A stretch of DNA of 64,000 nt, from positions 26,909,002 through 26,973,001 of the forward strand of contig CM037777.1 in assembly GCA_021229015.1 (NCBI GenBank). The letters run 5' to 3'. Below the pieces are notes generated by a model. That model did not search any database and had not been told where the DNA came from. It worked only from the letters and a program-made list of their open reading frames with translations. The stretch is from Solen grandis. Taxonomy: Eukaryota > Mollusca > Bivalvia > Adapedonta > Solenidae. The position numbers and the translations under genes are program-made. Shown here one piece after another: positions 49,701-61,700 of this stretch. Position 1 is the stretch's first letter. Each line of letters opens with the position of its first letter.

Positions 49701-52700
49701 ATAGGGCTATGATTTATACAATCTTGGTAGTGGCCCATAAGATGATGCTACATACCAAATATCTAAGCTCTAGGCCTTGCAGTTTTGCAGAAGAAGATTT
49801 TCAAAGTTTGCATTTTTAAAATCTATTTTTAGCTCCTGTGACCTAATTATGCAATGGACCAGAACCATTTATACAACTTTAGTAGAGCTTCATCCAAGGA
49901 ACATTCCTGCAAAATATTTATCAAATTGGCCAAGCTGTTTAGGAGGAGATGTTGTTTGAAGCAATTGTTGACGCCGGACGCACGCACGGACGCACGGACG
50001 ACGGACGAAAGGCGATCAGAAAAGCTCACCTTGAGCACGTTGTGCTCATGTGAGCTAAAAAATCAAAGAGTTATGTTTCTTGCAGTCTGAAGTCAGCTGA
50101 TGATGGTTTTAAGTATCAAAGCAACAGCTTTGATAGTTCATGTGGAATAATTGACCTAAACATAAAACTTAACCAGGAAATCTAATATTTAAGTGTAAAA
50201 AGGCCACAAATCTAACAAAAAGCAATACAGAGTTATGACTGAAAATAATAGTAAGAATTCAAATCAATAGTTTTGATAGTTCATGTGAAAAAGCTGACCT
50301 AAACATAAAAAATAACCATGTCGAACGCCAACGCCAGAGTGATGACAACAGCTAATCATTTTTTTTTCTCAAAAATCAGATGAGCTAAAATACTATTCAG
50401 ACTTATTATGAATGTCCTAATATATTTATGTCAGTTATTTGTCACAGTGGTATTTCTGCTGCTTGTACTCGAAAAAGTGTATCCATTAGTGATATAAACA
50501 GTGTCTGACCTATATCTCAACTTACTTGTCCAGATACACGTGACGTTGATTGAAAGGAAAAGCGTGTTTTTGTCTGACGGTCTAATTGTCATTCTTCCGG
50601 AAACCTTTTCTGACATCCTTTTTAATTAGGACCAGTTAACGAACTGATAAAACGTGACTATTGGATGTGCGTGTCCCTAGAGACAGTGACGGATTAAAAC
50701 AGTACAGAAGTATAGATTTTATTTAAAGAAACTTATCCAGTGTACACCGTCTAAACATATTGCATCCTGATGTACTAAAGTACGTAGCTTATTAAAATAT
50801 TAATTAACACGTCCTGATTTTAAAAATACATGTATAACTATTTTATTTGATAATGCGTCAACAGTGCCCCTATGCATGGGTATTAAATGTGTATTGAAAT
50901 CAACAGTAACTTTTGATATTATTAACTACGTCACAGGTTACCGGAGAACTCAAGATGTGACTTAAATAGATTTTCATCTCGAATATTCAGACGAGTAGTG
51001 AACAGTATAAAACCTGACCAGCCTGCGAGGAAAAGGAAATGATTTTTAACTGAAAAATAAAGAAAAAAATGTTTCATATCGTATAATTGTATACGTCATG
51101 TTATGTAAACCATCTACAACGATAAACACACATTTTTTTAGCTGAATTACGAACTACTATTAAATTTCATGAAATTAGCTTCCATTCAAAAGTATAATGA
51201 GTTACATATTTTCAAATCCTACCTTGCCGTCTGTTAAAGAATTGCGCTCATTTCCATCATACGTCAATGTTGCCCCAGCAAAATTTGACGTCATCACCGG
51301 CGAAACCAGGCCGGCAACGTTTTCTTTCACTTCCTGGAAGTCATCACCGGCAACCTCAATTCCGACAAGCAACTTGTCCAAAGCTTCAAGTATCCTGAGG
51401 TTAACAGTAAATGACCATCAGATTGTACATAATATATTAAGCATAACTTTGATTTTCGCCTGGTCTATCTTGAGGGAACGAGAAACCATCTTGAGGGAAC
51501 TAGAGATAGCTTTTTTTGTGGGAACGAGAAAGCTCTCTAGAGGGAACGAGAAACTATCTTGTGGGAAGGAGACAGCTATCTTATAGGAACGAGCAAGTTA
51601 TCCTGAGGAAACGACTTAACGTCGAGCTGTCCTTTCTTCACCATCTAGTATAAAAAATAAATAAAATTGTTGACATTTTCCTGGCACAAATTACTTATTA
51701 CATTGTATGGTGTAAAATTAGCAAGATATTGCAATTCTACAACCATTTGACCATTATGTCTTAGAAACTTTCGATTTCTTATGAAAACTATTTATCAACA
51801 ACTTTTGAAATGAATTTTACAAAACGGGAGATTTTATGATTCCAAGACCACGATTCTCGCTAATGTCACAGCATAATATTTAGTAACAGTAAGTTTAGGA
51901 AAAAAAACATGATAAATGCTCATATCAATGAAATGTCAATCTTTGTATTTTTATCAAAAGAACGACATATGATAATGTCGGTACGACAAGATATTGCCGT
52001 CAATTGTCCATCTGATTTACTGACTGTTCCCTTTAGCAAATCATCATCTAATTATTTATATGACCGGAATAAAAAAGACATATTAACACTGCAAACTGGT
52101 GCTATCGTTTGTCTATTTAGATAATATTTCCTTATTAACTAGATTAATCGGACCTAGACTTCCTTTATGTTGTGAATCCTGCAAAGGTTCTACACCAAAA
52201 GGAATTAAACAATATGTTTGATGATATCTATGGTTCGATGATATGACTCCATGGCGATCGATCTAACTATATACCAGGGCCGGTCAAAAGTGATATACAT
52301 GGTACATATAAAGGCAACTTAAAGGGAACATCAATGAGAGAGAAACGTTTTAATATAAGGCTTGTACTTAATTTCATGGCTGAAATATTCATTTGTGTGA
52401 AATACTTGAATAAAGATTAATTTCACACGGAACATGACCCATGTCGTATATAACTGTAAGGGTAATATTCTTTACATACTTTGAAACTAAAATGTACAAA
52501 AAATTGAAAAAGTAAATTTTTCAAGTACCAGTATTTACAGGAAAAAATAATTTCAATTAATGCATTATATGCCAAGAAAGGGGTTAAGTTTGAGTTGTCA
52601 CTCTTCGTGATGGCTGGCATCCGTTCATATTTGTACATACAGATTTCGACATTGATTATTGTTATACTGCTTTTTGGCTTATTGTGGACATTGTAGGTTT

Positions 52701-55700
52701 TATTCTCTTTTATATTCTTGTGTTCAGCCTGTCATAAAATAAATTATTGGTTTTGATTTTCTATGTTCATACATGATAGGAAAAGTGGGGATCATTCTGC
52801 GCTAAGCCAACAGTATTATATATACTATATATATATTACATGGGGTGCCTGGATAGCGTAGAGGTAACGCACTTCGCATCTCACCAAGGCGTCCCTGGTT
52901 CGATTCCCGGTCACGTACTTGAGAGGGTACATTGGTCGCCAGTTCAGACACGTGGGTTTTCTCCGGGTTTTCTGGTTTCCTCCCACATTAATGACCACAT
53001 ACGCCACTATAGGAGTCATCGAGAGTGACTTTTATAAGTTGTAAAACTGTTTCGTAATCGATGTAAAATAAATAAAGTTTAAATTATATATACGAAATAT
53101 TTTATATTGAAAATGTATTGCCACAGATATGGAACAACGGCTAAATAAACAAGATATCGTTGCGCAGAACGACTAGTCTTGTCGAAATATATGCCATGTT
53201 CCCAAATATCTAATCCTTATGAGGTGTGGAGATTAGTTCACTATACATATTCACTTCATAAAAAGCAATGAAATAATCTGTTTTCATGATATCACTGAAT
53301 TAGGGTTAATTCTTTTGCTTTGACCTTGACCTTTGACCCCTCAAATCCCCAAATCAATTTGGCAAACATATATATTTTCCTCGTTCCTGCAAGATAGTTT
53401 CTCTTTCCCTTAAGATAGTATTTCGTCCCAAAGAGTTCCGTTCCTCAAGACATATCCGTCCAAGTATTTCTGTTCCTCAACCCAAACAAGTATATTAAAA
53501 AAAGAATGTTTTTTTTTTTCAAACTTTATATCCGTCAAGTGCAGACAAGATGTCATTCACCTCTATGCCACCGTATCCCCCCCCCCCCCAACACACACAC
53601 AAACCAGTTTTTATTTTAATTAATGTAAAAAAAAACACGATCTGCAAGCTAAGTTTAAACAGTATTAAAGCTTAGATCAGATTGCGTCAATATTTACCTT
53701 TCAGAAGATTTGTCTTTGTTCTGCGAGTCCGTCAGAACGTCTGTGTTGACGTACATGACGTTATTGATACTGGTTAGCGTATTGGTGACCACATCACGTG
53801 ACGTTTTGGACAGGTCAGTGGTCAGTATGTCTTCCACAATGTCCACTACAAGGGAGACAGAATCGCCACCAAAATCTTCCCATTCGTTGGTCAATGTGCT
53901 GACGTTAGCCGAGATGGATTGCACATTTCCTGAGAAGGGAAAGAAATTGAATATTTACATAGAGAAAAAAAAAACATGAAAGTATTTTTTAATCTGTTTA
54001 AAGCATTCATATTTATTTTATTAATGTAGACATGCTGTAAATAATAACATAATAAGATTGGTTTTCGAAAAAAAATAAAGGTATTGAAAATTAAACTGTG
54101 GTCTTGTCGAAATTCAATGTACATGTAATTACATACAATCGTTTGGGGTTGTAAGATCTTAAGATAAACATAATTTAACTCGTATGGTTCCTACTAAGAC
54201 AGTATCTCGGTCATAAAGCGATGTCCAGCTAATTACAGGTGGGGTAAAGACCCCGTATGCACACATGTACTCGAGTAATGCCATTGACAACCTTATCTAG
54301 CTGTAAAGCTTCCTCAGAGTAACACTGTCGAGTTTCGAACCTACAGCGGCTAGGTGATAGTAAGTCAACGATAACCACTCGGCGACAGAAGCCACCTTTT
54401 CAATGACTTTACTCGTAAGTCGCTATTTAGATAAATAAAAATGACAGTATGAAAACTGATTTTGAGAGAGGAATAAAACGCTTTATTTTCGTGCTATATA
54501 AGACAGGAGCATGAGTAAGCATAATTATAATGGTTATATGATTTTCGATAAACAATAAACTAACAACACTTATACACGCGCATCTCCTTAGATTCATGAC
54601 TACACAAACAATAAGTAAAAAGACATTGATTTTTTTTATAATACACAAACAACTAGTATTTGATTTGATTACAAACCATTAGTAATAGAGGTTGCTGCGA
54701 TTTCCTGGAGCGAGCGAGCAGTTACGTCAGCATACGGGCATCCACTCATATTAGGGGGTCCCCAGTAGACGGTTCCGTCGTTATTTTCCAAACTTAAAAA
54801 AGATGACAATGAATCAGTTGCAGATCCAGCGAGTGTCCTCAAAGAGTGTCTAACCCTTGATTATGCATCAAATGAAAAAAATATAATGGGATTAAACCCA
54901 TGGGAAATCTATAATTAATAAGGAAGTTACCTGTTTTACCAAAGCTCAGGGAATGAGGTGCGACTTCCCATTATTATAATCGGTGCTAACCGCATACTAG
55001 AGGAATTCACATTTGACAATTGCAAAATTGCGTGACTGGTTTTAATTTATTATTTCTTTCACATTTGTTTCTTTAATTTATGAAATTATATTTGGAGTAT
55101 GAATCTTAACCATAAATTGAAATATGAATAAAAACATGCATACTTATCAGATTAAACATGTGTCAGCATATTTTATGTATGTCTAGATAAACTGTACGCA
55201 ATTTATATAGGTAAAACACACTGCCTGATAGATTAGACACTTTAACGAAATGAAGGTATATTGCAAACTATTCTACAAAATAAAACATCTTTTCACGTAC
55301 GTGAAAATAATTATAAAGTCATAATCTGAACTAGACGTAATTCTGCACCAATCGGAAACAATTCAAAGTTTCAGAAGCCCCACAGACATTCAACCTTCAG
55401 AAACCTGAGGACATATTCTTGAAACTATTATATTTGTTGGTTGGTTTAACGTCTCACCGACAGTATTTCAGTCATTTGAAGAAGTTGTCTCCTTGAGACA
55501 GATATAGTGTTGCCACATTGGAGCATCACGCCGTAGACATGTGGCATGATACCACACTCAGTCACATTATCCTGACATCGGGTCTGCCAGTCCTGGAACT
55601 ATCCTTTAGTTATATGCTGTTTACAAAGCAAGGGAACTATGCCAGTACCATTTTTACGACTTTGGTATGTCACGGCCGGGGATCGATTCCACGACCTCCC

Positions 55701-58700
55701 GCTCAATAGACGGACGCTCTAATCACGCGGCCACCGGGGACGGTCAAACATATTTCAAACACAAACCAGAGCTCCTCACGCGTCTAAATGGAATATTACT
55801 ACAAGCTGTTGTGATGACTGACTGTACCATTCGAGATACCAATCGTGTTTAAATTGATGCTTAATAAAGTGACTTGTACAATATTTGTTTATAAAACACC
55901 ATAACTTCTGAATCGTGGTGACAGAGTTGGTACAGAATGTTTATAATATGGCTGTATATTCATTTAGATATTGAACGTTTGTCAGCTTTTTCTTTTTAAA
56001 CATCAAACGGATGAAAGATGCTCCATTGATGCCAAAGATAAAATTATTCAAACACATGTAACAGCTTGTAATATCAAATACGCATAAAACTTATTTTTTT
56101 CCCGACTGATTGTTTTGTACTCGAGTTGGATAGAGCATTTTAGATAATTTTCTAAAGATGTGAGTTTTCTTAAATTTTGCACGAAAATACTTTAAGTTAG
56201 ACTGCTTATTACACGATAGATTAAACTTAAACATAACTATCTCCATTCTGGTTTATGAGTGTTGAACTAAAATATTAAGAAAAATAAAGAATGACGAGAA
56301 TTATTGAAGATGATGAATACCCCAAGATACCACTTTGTCACAGTAATTGCTACCATGTCAGACAGTCTTGAGATATATAACAAAGGGCTATAACTCATTC
56401 AAAATCAAGCGAATCATACAGTACCAACAATACGCGCAACTAGGTTTGATACTTATCAGTCTTGTCAAGTTTCAACAAAATCTGACCAAACGTAGCTGTA
56501 TAAATAGGGCGGACTTATCTTGTCTACAGACGATAGACCGACCGAATATTTATTGTTAAAAATCCTTCAAAAGTAAATCAAAACGGTATTCGATTTTGTT
56601 TGTCAGCATATATAAATATGACTACATTTGAAACTAGTGATACGTCAGCAATATATATTTATAAATATCCACGTGTCAACAATTACAATCCAGTGAAACA
56701 ATTACTGGCCCGTGGATTTGCAGGTGGTTATACTCAACCCGAATCTACATTCCTTTGTTCTTTGCTTATCAGTTAAGAATACTACACAGATTGCGACATG
56801 AAGAGGCAGAATTACCCTATTTCAAAACCTTTTTTTCTACGCTCCACTGAAATGTTTTTCTACACTCCATTGTTACTGATTCTTAATACAAGAAACAACC
56901 CAGGCCTATCGGTTTATAAATATAGGATCGGAAATGAGTTGTCCTTTCCTAAGCTCATTCATGAAAATGTTATTAAGCGAACCTCTATCAAGCTTAATAA
57001 GCCTAATAACATTTGCATGAACGAGTTAAGTAAAAAAGAATGACAACTCAAGATTCGCTTTACTCAGTAAACTGCAATTACAAAAATATAACAGACTGTT
57101 GACGACTCAGACTATTTTATGTGAAACAGTTCTGAACAACATAACAGTAAATAATACATATTTTCAATCAAAGTTTGTTACAGTTGTTATTCTGCTGTTC
57201 AACATAATATTCATATAGACTTATATCGTCACTATACAAAAAAGACCGCCTATATAATCATCAGTTGTTGTTTTCTTGTTGTTTTTTTTGTTTGTTTGTT
57301 TTGTTGTTGTTTTTTCATTTATTTATATTTTTTATCCAAATGCGAACAAATAACAGTACCTTACAACCTTTAAAGTCGATTTTTTTTCGTTTTTTTATAG
57401 TAATCTCGAAAAATAGAGAGCAAGTGAAATAAAGTCCTCTAGGAGTTCTTACCAGGGTCTGCTGGCGGTTAAAATCGATCCGGACTGAAGTTGGAAGGGA
57501 CAGTTGACAATGGCTAAAGCCCTAGCGTTTACACTTGGCCACGTGAATACGCCGTAAGTTCGTCAACAGTTGTCTCCCCGGAACACTTGACTGTAAATTT
57601 GGGAGGTGGAAGGATTATATTAGATTTAAATGACCAGTAAATGTTATAATTATGGAGTTAACCGTAACTGCGACAGTATTTCAGTCATATAGCAATGTCC
57701 AGCCTATCATATGAGAAGGCAGAACTCTATTAAAACATAAATATAATTACTGTTGAGTGTCACCATGTAAGGTGTATAATTGGACCTGGTCATTTTTTGT
57801 AGAACTTAGAAAATATGCTGATATACTTGTGAATTACTTGTGATTGTTGTGTTTTCTGTAACAAAGAAATACCTCTGTATCATGCATATCGTATTTACAA
57901 ACGGTGCATGTTTATATTTCAATGCACGCGTGCTTTCATTTATGATAGATCTAAATTTATATTTTCCTACCATATGTGTTTTATTATTTTTGATTTTGTG
58001 CAATTTACTAATGATACCTTGGATAAAATAAAAATGATTGTATTTCAGCAAATTGAACGCTCTCACTCTCTCTCTCTCTCTCTCTACCTCTCTCTGTAAA
58101 ATAATAATATGCTCATAGTACACAACACATGTTATAATTGACATGCAGTCTAATATAAACAAGAGGGCCATGATGGCCCTGAATCGCTCACCTGAGTACC
58201 ATTGCTTCAACTGATGTCAAGGTTTTTAAACAGACAAAGATTCTGATATAACTTAATCTAAAACATTTTACCCTTGACAATACTACACACCAAATATCTA
58301 AGCAATGGGCCATATGGTTTCAGAGAAGACTTGGGCGCAGGGTCATTTATCACCGTAGGGCCAAGACTTTGAAAATCTTTGTAATGAACCATTAGATGCT
58401 ACTACATACCAAAAATCTTAGCTCTAGGCCTTATTGATTCATAGAAGAAGATTTTTTAAGATTTTCCTATTTAACTCTATGTAAAACAAGTGACCCTGGT
58501 GTGGGGTCATTTATCACCGTAGGGCTATGATTTGTACAATCTTGGTAGTGGCCCATAAGATGATGCTACATACTAAATATCTAAGCTCTAGGCCTTATGG
58601 ATTCATAGAAGAAGATTTTTTAAGATTTTCCTATATAACTCTGTGTAAAACAAGTGACCCCTGGTGGGGGGTCATTTATCACCATAGGGCTATGATTTGT

Positions 58701-61700
58701 ACAATCTTGGTAGTGGCCCATAAGATGATGCTTCATACCAAATATCTAAGCTCTAGGCCTTATGCATTCATGGAAGAAGATTTTTTAAGATTTTCCTATA
58801 TAACTCTGTGTAAAACAAGTGACCCCTGGTGGGGGGTCATTTATCACCATAGGGCTATGATTTGTACAATCTTGGTAGTGGCCCATAAGATGATGCTACA
58901 TACCAAATATCTAAGCTCTAGGCCTTATGGATTCATAGAAGAAGATTATTTAAGATTTTCCTATATAACTCTATGTAAAACAAGTGACCCCTGGTGCGGG
59001 GTCATTTATCACCATAGGGCTATGATTTGTACAATCTTGGTAGTGGCCCATAAGATGATGCTTCATACCAAATATCTAAGCTCTAGGCCTTATGCATTCA
59101 TGGAAGAAGATTTTTTAAGATTTTCCTATATAACTCTATGTAAAACAAGTGACCCCTGGTGGGGGGTCATTTATCACCATAGGGCTATGATTTGTACAAT
59201 CTTGGTAGTGGCCCATAAGATGATGCTACATACCAAATATCTAAGCTCTAGGCCTTATGGATTCATAGAAGAAGATTTTTTAAGATTTTTCTATATAACT
59301 CTATGTAAAACAAGTGACCCCTGGTGCGGGGTCATTTATCACCATAGGGCTATGATTTGTACAATCTTGGTAGTGGCCCATAAGATGATGCTACATACCA
59401 AAAATCAAAAGGCTAGGCCTTGTGGTTTCGTAGAAGAAGATTTTTTCAAGTTTTTCCTATATTAGCCTATGTGAAATCAAGTGACCCCTGGGGCGGGGCC
59501 AATTTTGACCCCAGGGTCATAATTTGTACAATCCTGGTAGACAGTCATAAGATCATGCTACATACCAAAAATCAAAAGGCTAGGCCTTGTGGTTTCAGAG
59601 AAGAAGATTTTTTAAATTTTCATTTTTAAAATCTATTTTTAGCTCCTGTGACCTAATTATGCGATGGACCAGAACCATTTATACAACTTTAGTAGAGCTT
59701 CATCCAAGGAACATTCCTGCAAAATATTTTTCAAATTGGCCAAGCCGTTTAGGAGGAGATGTTGTTTGAAGCAATTGTTGACGCCGGACGCACGGACGGA
59801 CGGACGCACGGACGCACGGACGACGGACGACGGACGCCGGACAAAAGGCGATCAGAAAAGCTCACCTTGAGCACGTTGTGCTCATGTGAGCTAAAAAGAA
59901 GAAAAAAAGAAAAAAAAAAGATAGAAAAAAGAGCTCCGCTGAGAGCGGGGCAATGTACGCCCGAAGAAAGGTATTGAAAGTGAACTACCTTTGACGAATG
60001 GATAGTACTTTATCAAAAGCAAAATTTTAATAAGGAGATGCGGACAGACAGTAAGAAGGAGGGCAAACTTACAGCCCCCTCTTGTGTAAACATCGATAGG
60101 GGACTAAATAAATGGACACAAACTATTTTCGCATTATATCAGTATGACATGTTGTTTCATACTGTGACCTTGACCAAATACAGCTGAAACTTGCACTTGA
60201 TCTGCACCTCATCTCAACATGGTTGTCATTTCTGGCAAATAGTTTAAATTTAAATCAACTTAATTGATTCAAGGGATACAGAGCGGACACAAAATATATC
60301 TGTATAACAATATGATATGTGACCTTCAAGTGTGACCTTGACCTTGAACTAAGACATCGAAAACTACGCTCTGCACATCCTCTCAGTATAGCTGACATTT
60401 CTGTCAAATACTTTCAGTTTCCTTCTAGTGGTTCTTAAGATACAGAGCAGACACAAAATATTCTTTCATTATAATAGTATGAGATGTGACCTCCAAGTGT
60501 AACCTTGACTTTGAACCAAGACGTCTGAAAACTACGCTCTGCACATCCTCTCATTATGGTTGACATTTCTGTCAAATCATTTCAAATTCGTTCCAGTAGT
60601 TTTTAAGATACAGAGAGGACACACATATTCTAACATTATAATAGTATGACATGTGACCTTCAAGTGTGACAATGACCTTGAACCAAGACATCCGAAAACT
60701 ACGCTCTGCACATGGAAAAATTACCTTGACCTTAAACCAAGTCATCCGAAACCTACACTCTATACATCCTCTTTGTATGGTTGACATTTCCGTCAAATAA
60801 TTATAACTTCCTTCCAGTTGTGCTAAGGATACAGAGCGGACACAAAATATTCTTACATTATAATAGTATGAGATGTGACCTTCAAGTGTGACCTTGACCT
60901 TGAACCAAGACATCTGAAAACTACGCTTTGTACATCCTCTCAGTATTGTTGACACTTCTGTCAAATACTTTCAATTTCCTTTCAGTAGTTCTTAAGATAC
61001 AGAGCGGACAAAATATTCTAACATTATAATAGTATGACATGTAATCTTCAAGTGTGACCTTGACCTTGAAACAAAACATCTGAAAACTACGCTCTGTACA
61101 TCCTCTCTGTATGCTTAACATTTCTGTCAAATCATTTCAAATTCGTTTCAGTGTTTTTTTAAGATACAGAGCGGACACAAATATTCTAACATTATAATAG
61201 TGTGAAATGTGACCTTCAAGTGTGACCTTGACCTTGAACAAAGACATTCGAAAACTACGTTCTGCACATCCCCTCTGTATGCTTAAAATACTTTCTTTCA
61301 GTTTCCTTCCTGTGGTTCCTAAGATACAGAGCGGACACGAAATTGCTAACGGACGGACGAAAGACCAGTTGTATAACATAAAAAGAAAAAAAAGAAAGAG
61401 AAAAACAACAAAAGAAACTTGTATTACTTATGTTTAAAAGAAAAGTTAAACACGGTTGTGGGGAATTCCGTAAATCGTTAGATCCACTTGTAGACATCTA
61501 CATTTCACTTTCCGAGATGTATATTCGTAGCATTTAACGGTGGTTGGTTTGATTGACTTTCAAGGCAATACAATTAGCCAAGCAGTGTGGGGAAGCAAGA
61601 GAAAACGAGAGCTATAATGCGCCACAGTTATGTTAGAGCTTGTAAAGACAGTAACGGCAATCCATATGATTGTATTTGATAGGCAAATAACACTGACATG

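Larger units (their letters stand above)
45712..51222 (-). other. GPCR intron with SINE, minisatellite and nested Pearl-like elements
   Basis: It contains the SINE at 46735, a 35-bp tandem at 47473 and the nested elements at 48440-50390. A piggyBac-MITE fragment lies at about 51000-51035. Confidence 0.55.
51395..53697 (-). other. GPCR intron with inverted minisatellites and a SINE
   Basis: It holds the pair of GAGGGAACGAGAAA arrays (51465-51615 and, inverted, 53375-53490) and the SINE at 52842. A C-run occurs at about 53578-53589. Confidence 0.55.
54793..57452 (-). other. GPCR intron with a SINE and repeat family E
   Basis: It contains the SINE at 55437 and a family-E copy at 56290-56545. 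The 81-codon open frame at 56798-57043 has no recognisable content. GTT/TTG-rich simple sequence lies at about 57262-57315. Confidence 0.45.

Noticed and set aside
58527..59465. 312-codon open frame
   Set aside because: It is five to six passages through a 165-bp non-coding core repeat; there is no start context, domain or conservation signal.
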